NCBI RefSeq assembly: GCF_000378045.1
Contig: NZ_KB899112.1
Span: 1 to 64,000 of the forward strand
DNA: 64,000 nucleotides
Direction: 5' to 3'
From: Marinobacterium rhizophilum DSM 18822
GTDB taxonomy: Bacteria > Pseudomonadota > Gammaproteobacteria > Pseudomonadales > Balneatricaceae
Shown: positions 29,094 through 36,439 of the stretch, piece by piece
Numbering within the stretch: the first letter of the stretch is position 1
Layout of the letters: the number at the start of each line of letters is the position of its first letter
Notes under the pieces: model-generated
Databases searched by the model: none
Seen by the model: only the letters and a program-made list of their open reading frames with translations
What the model was told of the DNA's origin: nothing
Translations under genes and position numbers: made by a program

Positions 29094-29636
29094 ATGGATG
29101 AGAATCAAGTAAGAACGGTTGTCCAGGAAATATTGAACGAACACTCTCTTATACTATGGAAAGAGTTAACAATAGCTGGGTTAAATTCGCCTGTTGTAAT
29201 TCTTATATTGACTATCGTTATTATATTGATGTTTAGAGAAAAACTAATTAAAACTCTATCAAACAGAAATATAGAAATTGGATGGGGCGATAAATCTATA
29301 AAACTGAGTGAATTATCTAATAATCTTGATCAAGAAATAGATCCAATTAAAGAGCAAATAGAGGAACTAAAACAAGAGTTGCAATTTGTTAAAGCACAGA
29401 AACATATTGAGTTCGAAGATAAAGAAATCAAATCTAGCGCCTCGAATGAAGAGGTAAAAACAAAAATCTACAAAGCACTAGCATCACCAAAGTTTCGATG
29501 GCGATCACTTGAAAGCATCGCTAAGTTTGTACGAGCAAGTTGTGACGATGTATTGGAAATCCTTGAATCCGATGAAAAGGTAATTGTTGAAAAAGCAAAA
29601 AATGGAAAAACATTGGCCAAATTTAAACATCGATAG
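29094..29636 (+). CDS. Cassette gene 2: membrane protein with coiled coil and winged-helix-like C-terminus
   Basis: A 180-residue protein of unknown family. One transmembrane helix (about residues 27-45, VVILILTIVIILMF) is followed by a Glu/Lys/Gln-rich coiled coil (about 75-105) and a C-terminal ~60-residue segment with winged-helix spacing (SLESIAKFVRASCDDVLEIL then a short wing). Only a weak ribosome site (AGAG) precedes ATG 29094, eleven bases after the attC core. AT-rich. The layout resembles the 24051 protein. A signalling or effector role is possible but not shown. Confidence 0.7.
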   Translation: MDENQVRTVVQEILNEHSLILWKELTIAGLNSPVVILILTIVIILMFREKLIKTLSNRNIEIGWGDKSIKLSELSNNLDQEIDPIKEQIEELKQELQFVKAQKHIEFEDKEIKSSASNEEVKTKIYKALASPKFRWRSLESIAKFVRASCDDVLEILESDEKVIVEKAKNGKTLAKFKHR

Positions 29637-29648
29637 AACGTCATTTAC

Positions 29649-29732
29649 CAACGCACATCAGTCGCTCCCGTTGGTCGCTGGGGCGCCCAATACACTACGC
29701 TTATTTGGCCTCCTCTGTGTACGGCGTTATGT
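29649..29732 (+). other. attC-like site of cassette 2 (degenerate left end)
   Basis: The right end is GGCGTTATGT, a usual cassette end. Internal sequence (GTCGCTCCCGTTGGTCGCTG) resembles chromosomal-integron attC loops. The left core is degenerate (CCAACGC near 29652-29658), so the left boundary is approximate. Confidence 0.5.
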
Positions 29733-29771
29733 GATCTGAATAGTGACAATAATTGAAACGGAGCTTCAAAT

Positions 29772-30002
29772 ATGACAGTGCTTTTATACATCGGACTGAT
29801 AATATTTATCATTGGTGGAATCGGCTTGCTCATAGCAGCTTTTAGAACCAGCATAATGTGGGGAATAGGCCTGATTTTAATCGCTCCCGCCGCAATTTTT
29901 TACACAGTACTGCACTGGAAAGAGGCAAAGAATCCATTCCTACTTCAATTGTTTGGTTTGGCAGTTCTCTTAGTCGGTTCCTCCGCAGGCGGTACGTCAT
30001 GA
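29772..30002 (+). CDS. Cassette gene 3: small membrane protein
   Basis: A 76-residue, strongly hydrophobic protein with two or three transmembrane helices (YIGLIIFIIGGIGLLIAA; MWGIGLILIAPAAIFYTV; LFGLAVLLVG). A GGAG site lies 8 bp before the ATG. Small membrane proteins of this kind are common integron cassette products; none here is recognisable. It follows the attC-like site of cassette 2. Confidence 0.65.
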   Translation: MTVLLYIGLIIFIIGGIGLLIAAFRTSIMWGIGLILIAPAAIFYTVLHWKEAKNPFLLQLFGLAVLLVGSSAGGTS

Positions 30003-30117
30003 GACACTTTACATCACATAAAAAGGGCGTGTTGTTCGCCGCTGCGCGGCTGTGACAACCTACGCCTCACTTCGGTTGTAGCAAACGCTGGTATTATATT
30101 TTCAGAGAGTTTATCGC

Positions 30118-30831
30118 ATGGGAACAACGATAGAGGATATCCAGTACGAAGAAATGTGGAGTGAGCTTCATTTCGAAGCGGTGATGAAGAATGAAGCAAA
30201 GAAGCAATGCATCTACATTTTTGTTGAGGGTCATTCCGAAGAAGTAGCGATCCAACCGCTATTAGAGGATTGCGGTTTAAATTTTGAAACTGATGGAATT
30301 GTTGTTGCGAACTACAACGGAATAGGAAATCTAAAGCACGCGATCAGGCTTCTAAGAAAAACTTTAAGTCATGATCGACCAATTATTGTAACTTTCGATG
30401 ACGATATTGATGGTAAGCGTATATCTAATGCTATACATGACCCACTTATAACTACTTTTAAAATACCATACAGCCCTCTAGTAACGTACAGCAATGGTGA
30501 AATAGGCGGATCGTTTGAAGAGAGCTTCACCCCGGATTGCTTTATAGAGTCTAGTTTCAAGCCACGCGCGATAGACAGTAAGGTTGTTGAAAAAGAGACT
30601 GATTTTAGGAATGTTTTTAACCCAAGCAGGCCTTGGGTATCTCAGTTGGCAAGCTTTATTAGCTCAAATGGCGGAAATCCTGACTCCATCAACAAAGTAG
30701 AAATAGCTAAAAACATGGTTGAATCATGCTCGGCTATTCCTAAGACATTCGAAGAGCTAGCTAAATTAGTCAGACAAGTTAGAATAACAAATCCGATAAA
30801 ACACCCAGATGATGTCGAAGTTAAAATATAA
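30118..30831 (+). CDS. Cassette gene 4: TOPRIM-domain protein (OLD-like), candidate nuclease
   Basis: A 237-residue protein whose first half has the TOPRIM pattern: IYIFVEGHSEEVAIQPLLED gives the conserved Glu (with the EGxxEE form), and PIIVTFDDDIDGKRI gives the DxD metal site. This resembles the stand-alone TOPRIM domains of OLD-family and retron-linked nucleases used in phage defence. The ATPase that usually accompanies OLD TOPRIM domains is absent. AGAGAG is 8 bp before the ATG. Its stop codon lies inside the next attC. A DNA/RNA nuclease role is an inference. Confidence 0.7.
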   Translation: MGTTIEDIQYEEMWSELHFEAVMKNEAKKQCIYIFVEGHSEEVAIQPLLEDCGLNFETDGIVVANYNGIGNLKHAIRLLRKTLSHDRPIIVTFDDDIDGKRISNAIHDPLITTFKIPYSPLVTYSNGEIGGSFEESFTPDCFIESSFKPRAIDSKVVEKETDFRNVFNPSRPWVSQLASFISSNGGNPDSINKVEIAKNMVESCSAIPKTFEELAKLVRQVRITNPIKHPDDVEVKI

Positions 30832-30949
30832 CAATGGGCTGATGTCGGGCAAGTTTTCCGCTGCGCTCCGAGCTAATGGATGACCCCGTCAGCACTGTGA
30901 CCCCGTCAGCACTGTCCCCGGAATAGCCCAAGTGTTACAGGCGTTATGC
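30826..30949 (+). other. attC-like site of cassette 4, containing REP-like insert
   Basis: The left core ATATAAC is followed by AATGGGCT; AGCCCA near the right end pairs with it, and the right core is GCGTTATGC. The centre carries GACCCCGTCAGCACTGT twice in tandem and the 13-mer ACTGTCCCCGGAA, the reverse complement of the RAYT-element end at 31972. Confidence 0.65.
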
Positions 30950-31015
30950 GGTCAGTTCCGTGTGTCGTTTCATTTTCTTCATAGTATCGAAATAAGATGC
31001 AATTTGGGTTTTTAA

Positions 31016-31951
31016 ATGCAGCCAAGAAAAGTATATAGGTACAGAAGTTTTACGTCGTTAACAGTGGATGCGTTGGTTAGGGATGAGTTATTTTTTTCTG
31101 ATCCAGGCGCATTTAACGATCCTCTTGATTGTCAGCCCACTGTAGAGGCGGATTCGGGATTAGAAGAGTTGAGAGAAATCCTATCTGGGCTAATATCGCG
31201 AAGAATATTTTCTGAAACTGCTTCTTCTCTAAGAAAAAATAAAGTAAAGGAAGAGTCTGCTAGCCAATATGCATCTAAGCTGGCACAAAGAGAAGCAAAG
31301 GATATGCTAGAGAGCATTACCTATTACTCTACAGGTCCAGAGTATGATTGTAGCCGAGAAGAAGCAGAAATCTGGCTATTGACCGTTGAAATAGAGAGAG
31401 AACTCTTGAAACGATACGGCAAGGGCGTCTGTTGCTTTTCATCTGTATATGACAATCCATTACTATGGAGTCATTATGGAGATCAGCATAAAGGAATGTG
31501 TATTGGTTACAACTTGACTCGAAACCCTGAACCGCGTCTTTATAAGGTGAATTACGGAGGGAGTCGAATTGTCCCAACCAGTTTAATAAAACGAGCGATA
31601 GCCGACGGAGATAAGGAAGCTAGAGATTTACTGGATAAATATATTCTTCTAAGAAAAGCTTCTCCTTGGCGATACGAGAGAGAATGGAGGCTTTTGGGAC
31701 AGCGTGGTCTCCAAGATTCACCGCTCCGCATGATCGAAATAACATTTGGTTTGAGGTGCTCTGATGCGGTTAAGCACTCAATAGTTTCGGCGTTGTCGAA
31801 CAGGGATAGTGCTGTGAAGTTTTACGAAATGCATGAGGTGCGTGGAAGCTTCAAGCTTAGTCGAAGGCCCATAGATATGGGAGAAATGCATGCCTATTAT
31901 CCTCGGGTGGCTTTATCAGGACTAGAAATTTTCGGGCCAGTAAGCGATTAA
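31016..31951 (+). CDS. DUF2971-family protein
   Basis: A 311-residue protein of the DUF2971 family: N-terminal YRYRSFTSLTVDAL, central CFSSVYDNPLLWSHYGDQHK and GMCIGYNL, and YEREWRLLG further on. The family is often found in genomic islands and near defence genes; its biochemical role is not established. AT-rich like the cassettes. It is probably cassette 5, but no clean attC follows; a decayed RAYT element does. The ribosome site is weak. Confidence 0.8.
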   Translation: MQPRKVYRYRSFTSLTVDALVRDELFFSDPGAFNDPLDCQPTVEADSGLEELREILSGLISRRIFSETASSLRKNKVKEESASQYASKLAQREAKDMLESITYYSTGPEYDCSREEAEIWLLTVEIERELLKRYGKGVCCFSSVYDNPLLWSHYGDQHKGMCIGYNLTRNPEPRLYKVNYGGSRIVPTSLIKRAIADGDKEARDLLDKYILLRKASPWRYEREWRLLGQRGLQDSPLRMIEITFGLRCSDAVKHSIVSALSNRDSAVKFYEMHEVRGSFKLSRRPIDMGEMHAYYPRVALSGLEIFGPVSD

Positions 31952-31967
31952 TAGGGGGTATTTCTAG

Positions 31968-31996
31968 GGAGTTCCGGGGACAGTATACGTAACTCC
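31968..31996. repeat. Left REP/terminal repeat of the RAYT element
   Basis: GGAGTT pairs with AACTCC around TTCCGGGGACAGTATACG-type sequence. It is an imperfect inverted copy of the right end at 32560-32584. Such hairpins are the REP sequences mobilised by REP-associated transposases. Confidence 0.7.
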
Positions 31997-32053
31997 AAGA
32001 TCTAACCTACTGTTTCTCTGTGATAGGCGCACGATTGAACAAGGAGGTTCGAT

Positions 32054-32556
32054 ATGGCCAGGGTGGCACGCGTTGTTGTTCCAGGTTACACGCATCATGA
32101 AACCCAGCGCGGTAATCGACGGCAGAAACCTTCTTCTGCGACGACGATTATTGTTATTACATCGAGCTTATGTCTGAGTTCACGACAGACGCTGGAACGA
32201 AGGTCTGGGCTTATTGCCTGATGCCGAATCATGTCCATTTGGTCATGGTGCCGGGTGAGGAGGATGGCCTTCGCGCTGCGTTGGGTGAGGCTCACCGGCG
32301 CTATATTCCGTCAGGGATGGAGGGGACACCTTTGGCAGGAGCGGTTTCACTCCTTTGTCATGGACGAGCGATGCTTGATCGTGTGAGTGACTGGGGCGCT
32401 TATCTCTCGTCTGGAAACGACGAAGATACTCAGGCGATACGGCAGCATACGAGAACCGCAAGACCCTTGGGAGGCGATGGCTTCGTCCAGCATCTGGAGT
32501 CTGTTACCGGGAAGGTGCTTACCCCGGGGCGGCCGGGACCGAAGGCAAAGGCGTAG
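32054..32556 (+). pseudogene. REP-associated tyrosine (Y1) transposase remnant, frameshifted
   Basis: Begins at ATG 32054 behind AAGGAGG with a typical N-terminus (PGYTHHETQRGNRR). The frame breaks near 32126, where one missing base moves the rest (FFCDDDYCYYIELMSEF) to another frame. The active-site region CLMPNHVHLVM, with the HUH histidines, follows. A second break near 32310 shifts WRGHLWQERFHSFVMDERCL out of frame, and about 60 codons are missing before the C-terminus (RTARPLGGDGFVQHLE, then a basic tail). It cannot make a full transposase. Confidence 0.85.
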
Positions 32557-32559
32557 CTG

Positions 32560-32584
32560 TAATTAAGTATACTGTGCCCGGATT
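32560..32584. repeat. Right REP/terminal repeat of the RAYT element
   Basis: AATTAAGTATACTGTGCCCG followed by GATT; its reverse complement aligns with TTCCGGGGACAGTATACGTA at 31972. Confidence 0.65.
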
Positions 32585-32672
32585 GCCGCTGGGCTGGGAT
32601 GACCTTTCCACCGCTTCGCGGCTCCAAGTGGGCCCCAACGCCTGGCGTTTGCTCTCATATAGGAAAAGTAAG

Positions 32673-33500
32673 ATGACTGAAGTTGCGGTGTTCGTTCGAA
32701 ACCATGTTCAGTACCTAGATCGTGCATGCGAGATATCGGCGAATGACCCGAGCCGTCCAGTGACGTTTCGATCGTCGAAAAAGTGGGTCACGGCTAAGAA
32801 GGCGTTAGATGAACAGGTTGTCATTCGGGCCTACCTATCGCCCACAGGTAGTGACGGACAAGTAATCTATTCTGCAATTATCAAGAACATTGTCCTCGAC
32901 CCGCACAAGGGTGACGAAGACACGGATCGGTCGCTTGCAAAGCAACTGCCCGAAACGGTTAATGAGGACCTTTGGTCACAGGATGACGGCCCCGTCAAAA
33001 CGCTGTACGAGGTGTCGCACTGTAAGCGCTTATCGTCGTCGTTTTCGATGACACAGCTTCGTAAGGCATCTGACGGGAAACCAATATCTGAGAACTATGG
33101 CTATAGCTACGTGCCAGTGCTCAGGCTGGAGTCTGAAGCTGAATCATTCTTCCATCCTGACGAGGTGGAAAATCCAGAACAGTTCGTTGAAGGAGCGGTT
33201 CGCAGGGTCGCCGTAAACTCCTACGAACGAAGCGCTAAGGCGAGAGAAGCTTGCATCAACCACTACGGCGTATCTTGTGTCGTCTGTGAGTTGAACTTTG
33301 AGCGCATATACGGTGTGGTCGGTAACGGATTCATCCACGTACATCATTTGAAGCCGCTCGGCTCCATTGGGGAAGGCTACGAGGTTGATCCGGTCGAAGA
33401 TTTAAGGCCAGTCTGTCCGAACTGTCACGCTATGCTTCACCGAAAAAATCCACCGTTCACGCCCGAGGAACTCATCAACTTGATGCGCAGAGATGAGTAG
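32673..33500 (+). CDS. HNH endonuclease-domain protein
   Basis: A 275-residue protein with a C-terminal HNH nuclease (about residues 190-275): CVVCELNFERIYG, then HVHHLKPLG and DLRPVCPNCHAMLHR, giving two CxxC zinc knuckles and the catalytic His pair. The N-terminal ~180 residues are of unknown fold; in relatives this part binds modified DNA or substrates. ATG 32673 has AGGA upstream; the frame is open from 32574 in the RAYT flank. Likely a restriction-type or mobile-element nuclease in the accessory region. Confidence 0.85.
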   Translation: MTEVAVFVRNHVQYLDRACEISANDPSRPVTFRSSKKWVTAKKALDEQVVIRAYLSPTGSDGQVIYSAIIKNIVLDPHKGDEDTDRSLAKQLPETVNEDLWSQDDGPVKTLYEVSHCKRLSSSFSMTQLRKASDGKPISENYGYSYVPVLRLESEAESFFHPDEVENPEQFVEGAVRRVAVNSYERSAKAREACINHYGVSCVVCELNFERIYGVVGNGFIHVHHLKPLGSIGEGYEVDPVEDLRPVCPNCHAMLHRKNPPFTPEELINLMRRDE

Positions 33501-33510
33501 GCAACGGGGG

Positions 33511-33530
33511 CAGGTCTTGCCTTTTGCTCT
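33511..33530. repeat. Short direct repeat, left of the DUF6429 gene
   Basis: CAGGTCTTGCCTTTTGCTC occurs here and again at 33854, bracketing one gene. Similar sequences are known at the ends of REP-type elements. Confidence 0.7.
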
Positions 33531-33608
33531 AGAACCATAAAATAGGCAAGATTTGACTCAGTCAGGGACTTCAGGCGATAAGAGAGCGGGCCATTCAGAG
33601 GATTAACC

Positions 33609-33845
33609 ATGGACATTGATGAAGATAAAATCGACGAGGCCATTCTGGCTTTGCTGTATCTGACTTTGCATGATGGCGGTCGGGCGTGGAAATCCTTTGA
33701 TTGGGAAGCCATGAACAGGCTTCATGAAAAGGGTCTCATTGAGAGCCCGGTTGGTAAGGCAAAGTCTGTCCTTTTCACAGAGATCGGTCTAAAAGAGTCA
33801 GAGGTGCTTTTCCAGAAGCTATTCACCAAGAATTTAGAAGGCTAA
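33609..33845 (+). CDS. DUF6429-family small protein
   Basis: A 78-residue protein matching the DUF6429 pattern: DIDEDKIDEAILALLYLTLH, then GGRAWKSFDWEAMNRLHEKG and the SPVGKAKSV ending. The predicted fold is a winged helix. GAGGA lies before the ATG. The family is widespread in proteobacterial accessory regions; no function is assigned. It sits between two direct repeats. Confidence 0.8.
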   Translation: MDIDEDKIDEAILALLYLTLHDGGRAWKSFDWEAMNRLHEKGLIESPVGKAKSVLFTEIGLKESEVLFQKLFTKNLEG

Positions 33846-33853
33846 CGAAATCA

Positions 33854-33872
33854 GGTCTTGCCTTTTGCTCCT
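33854..33872. repeat. Short direct repeat, right of the DUF6429 gene
   Basis: A second copy of CAGGTCTTGCCTTTTGCTC, seven bases after the DUF6429 stop codon. Confidence 0.7.
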
Positions 33873-34010
33873 TCAGTTAAAACCTCATTACTACGGCTAT
33901 TTTATTCAATAGATCGCCTACGCGCCCCGGTTAAAAACTTCGCTCAGCTTGTGTTTTTAATAACTCGCACTGCATCCATCACGCCTTACCGCGTCATATT
34001 CAATACCTTC

Positions 34011-34125
34011 TCTACAAAAAAAACACCGCAGCGGTGTGCCGCTGCGGTGTTTTCCTGCCTTTCTTCCCCCTTTATCTTTTCTTCCTGACAATCGAGGCTA
34101 GCCAACCTTGCCCGGATTCAGGGCA
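34011..34125. repeat. ~115-bp direct repeat, left copy (flanks lysR-yeiH)
   Basis: Contains the terminator below and then CTTCCTGACAATC, GCTAGCCAACCTTGCCCGG and TTCAGGGCAT. The right copy at 36187-36305 has the same order and orientation. Read on the minus strand, both copies end an open frame with the tail ALNPGKVG. Confidence 0.8.
34016..34054. terminator. Bidirectional rho-independent terminator
   Basis: A 12-bp stem (ACACCGCAGCGG / CCGCTGCGGTGT) with a 4-base loop, A-run on the left and T-run on the right. Serves the minus-strand LysR gene and any plus-strand transcript from the left. Confidence 0.85.
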
Positions 34126-34215
34126 TTTTCCGCAAGGCGAAGCGGGTGTCCTGTACCCAATCATGCCGATGCCGAACGGGGCCACCTCGCGCTGACTTGC
34201 GTCTGCGCCTGGGTA

Positions 34216-35112
34216 TCAGTGGTGATTCGCCTGTTCAGGGGCGGGCGGGGCGAGTTGCTGCAGCAGCGCCTGCACCAGGGCATTGTCGCGATTTTCCGGC
34301 GAGCAGACCCAGGAGAATTGCCGGGTCAGGTTCAGCGGTGTGTCCAGTATCACCAGGTGGCCGGTGGCCACTTCATCGGCAATGGTCAGGGTCGACAGGC
34401 AGCCGATCCCCAGCCCGGCCCGGACGGACTGCTTGATCGCTTCGTGGCGTGTCAGCTCCAGCGCAATGCGGGGCCTTACCCCTTGCGCCTGCAGGGCCGT
34501 CTCCAGTACCGCGCGGGTACCTGATCCGGCTTCCCGTACGATCCAGTCCTGATCCATCAGGGCTCTGGCGTTCAGCGGGCCTTGTCCGGCCAGTGGATGG
34601 CCGGGCGAGCAGAAGACGGCCAGCCGGTCCGAGCGCCAGGGGATGATGTCGAGCGCGGGGTGTAGCGCCGGGCCCTCGATCATCCCCAGCTGGGCCTGGC
34701 CTTTTTCGAGCCGGCGCAGTACACCGTCGGTATTGGTGATTTCCAATCTGGCATCCGCTTCAGGGTGCTGGCGGCGATAGCGGGCGATCATCGTGGGCAG
34801 CAGGTAGCTGGCGATTGTCACGCTGGCGGCCACCCGCAAGGTGCCGGCGATACGGCGGCTGTCGGGCCGGGTCAGGCTGTCGCTCAGGCTCAGGATCTGG
34901 CGGACCCTGGGCAGTATCTGCTGACCCGCATCGGTCAGTACCAGTTCGCGGCCGATACGCTCCAGAACACTGTAACCCAGCACGCGTTCCAGCTCCTTGA
35001 GGGCCTGACTGGCGGCGGATTGACTGATGGCCTGTTCATCGGCCGCCAGTCTCAGGCGGCCAAGGCGAACCGTGGCTTCAAAAAGACGCAGCTGACGCAG
35101 GCTTATATTCAT
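34216..35112 (-). CDS. LysR-family regulator (YeiE-like)
   Basis: A 298-residue LysR regulator with N-terminal helix-turn-helix (LAADEQAISQSAASQALKEL) and a CysB/CbbR-type effector domain. It is divergent from a YeiH-type exporter gene with a 94-bp gap, the same pairing as yeiE-yeiH in E. coli. Local activation of yeiH in response to a sulfur compound is the likely role (inference). A terminator ends the gene. Confidence 0.9.
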   Translation of the reverse strand: MNISLRQLRLFEATVRLGRLRLAADEQAISQSAASQALKELERVLGYSVLERIGRELVLTDAGQQILPRVRQILSLSDSLTRPDSRRIAGTLRVAASVTIASYLLPTMIARYRRQHPEADARLEITNTDGVLRRLEKGQAQLGMIEGPALHPALDIIPWRSDRLAVFCSPGHPLAGQGPLNARALMDQDWIVREAGSGTRAVLETALQAQGVRPRIALELTRHEAIKQSVRAGLGIGCLSTLTIADEVATGHLVILDTPLNLTRQFSWVCSPENRDNALVQALLQQLAPPAPEQANHH

Positions 35113-35206
35113 TGGTTTTTCTTAAGTAAAAGGTAAGAAATATCCAATATACTTATATAGCATTCGGTTTTAAAGTCCTCTTAAATTCGAATAAGAGGAC
35201 AACACC
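35113..35206. promoter_or_regulatory. Divergent promoter region lysR / yeiH
   Basis: 94-bp AT-rich spacer with the near-symmetrical ATAAGAGG/CCTCTTAAATTCGAAT segment in front of yeiH. The operator of the LysR protein should be here. Confidence 0.4.
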
Positions 35207-36184
35207 ATGCTCATACGGCTGCTGCTTATCGCCTTTGCCGCCACGGCGTTGGCACAAACGTCCTCATTGGCGGCCGTCGGGCTGAGTGCACTGCCGCTGG
35301 CCATCCTGATGGGCATTACCTACGGTAATGTCGCCAAGCCGGATTGTAACGACCGGGATACGGCCATCCTGGCGTTCAGCCAGCAAAAGCTGCTGCGCCT
35401 GGGCATCATTCTGTTCGGCTTCAACCTCAGCTTTCAGCAAATCGCCTCGGTGGGCTACCAGGCCATCCTGCTCGACATGCTGGTCATTGCGATTGTGCTG
35501 TCGCTGGGGATAACCATCGGCATCCGTGTATTTCGCCTGCCGCGCGAAGTGGCGATACTCACCTCGGTGGGCAGTGCCATTTGCGGGGCCGCCGCCATCA
35601 TGGCGACCGAGCCGGTGATTCGTGCCAAGGAGCGGGACGTCACGGTTGCGGTGGCGACGGTCGTGCTGTTCGGTACCCTGGCAATGTTCAGCTATCCGGT
35701 AATCTTCAGTTTTGTCGCCATGGATCCGTCGCTCTTTGGTATCTACATCGGCAGCACCGTACATGAAGTGGCACAGGCGGTTGCGGCGGGGCAATCCATC
35801 GGCGGCGAAGCCATGCAGAATGCCGTTGTCGCCAAGCTGATCCGGGTGATGCTGCTGGCGCCGGTCGTTATTGCGCTTGGCAGCGTCTTCCTGCGCCAGG
35901 CATCGGAAACGGGTGCGCGCCGGCCAGTGCCGATTCCCTGGTTTGTCTTCGGCTTTATTGCGACTGCAGCACTGAATAGCGTATTCGTTCTGCCCCCCGC
36001 GGTGCTGGAGGGCCTGAAACTGCTTTCCCAGCTCAGCCTGGCCATCGCCATGACCGCACTGGGCATCAAGACCCGCTGGGCCACCATTCGACAGGCTGGC
36101 CCCAAACCGATGGCGCTGTCGCTCATACTGTTCGTGGTGCTGATGGTGGGCGGCTTTGGTCTGAATGTGCTTTTCTATGGCTGA
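35207..36184 (+). CDS. yeiH: YeiH-family putative sulfate/anion exporter (UPF0324)
   Basis: A 325-residue membrane protein with about ten hydrophobic helices. Family features seen: RLGIILFGFNLSFQQIASVG, GSAICGAAAIMATEPVI, and VHEVAQAVAAG, the typical UPF0324 motifs. The N-terminal helix could be a signal-anchor. The family is predicted to export sulfate or organosulfonate-derived sulfite. Divergent from its LysR partner and followed by a terminator. Confidence 0.9.
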   Translation: MLIRLLLIAFAATALAQTSSLAAVGLSALPLAILMGITYGNVAKPDCNDRDTAILAFSQQKLLRLGIILFGFNLSFQQIASVGYQAILLDMLVIAIVLSLGITIGIRVFRLPREVAILTSVGSAICGAAAIMATEPVIRAKERDVTVAVATVVLFGTLAMFSYPVIFSFVAMDPSLFGIYIGSTVHEVAQAVAAGQSIGGEAMQNAVVAKLIRVMLLAPVVIALGSVFLRQASETGARRPVPIPWFVFGFIATAALNSVFVLPPAVLEGLKLLSQLSLAIAMTALGIKTRWATIRQAGPKPMALSLILFVVLMVGGFGLNVLFYG

Positions 36185-36186
36185 GT

Positions 36187-36305
36187 TTTACAAAAAAACA
36201 CCGCAGCGGTGTCGCCGCTGCGGTGTTTGCTTCAGTCTTTCTTTTTTCTTTATCTTTTTTCCTGACAATCCAGGTTAGCCAACCTTGCCCGGGTTCAGGG
36301 CATCC
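36187..36305. repeat. ~115-bp direct repeat, right copy (flanks lysR-yeiH)
   Basis: The same order of elements as at 34011-34125, about 85 percent identical by eye. Confidence 0.8.
36192..36230. terminator. Rho-independent terminator after yeiH
   Basis: The ACACCGCAGCGG / CCGCTGCGGTGT stem with a 5-base loop; A-run left, TTT right. Almost identical to the one at 34016. Confidence 0.85.
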
Positions 36306-36414
36306 TCCGTTAACGCATCCTCGTTCGCTACAGCCGTCTGTGCTCCGATATCCGTTGTGGCGGGTTCGGGCAGCAGCAGGCTCTGCACGTGTTTCCTGAA
36401 CGTATAGCGATTCA
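36274..36414 (-). pseudogene. Possible 3' remnant of a transporter gene
   Basis: On the minus strand an open frame of about 46 codons reads ...HVQSLLLPEPATTDIGAQ... and ends ALNPGKVG before the repeated terminator. The SLLLPEP segment and acidic tail resemble the C-terminal end of NCS2 permeases such as the one at 37653. No start or upstream part exists, so it is at most a fragment. Confidence 0.3.
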
Positions 36415-36439
36415 ATTACCCTCCAAAGGTCCAGTGGTT

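Larger units (their letters stand above)
33873..34215. other. Non-coding stretch with left copy of a duplicated terminator region
   Basis: No gene seen. The right part (from about 34011) is one copy of a ~115-bp sequence found again at 36187-36305. Confidence 0.6.

Noticed and set aside
30003-30117. Possible attC between the 29772 and 30118 genes
   Set aside because: It has two hairpins but neither a YYYAAC-type left core nor a GTTRRRY right core, so it is not called.
34108-34524. Plus-strand frames opposite the LysR gene
   Set aside because: Shadows of the LysR coding sequence.
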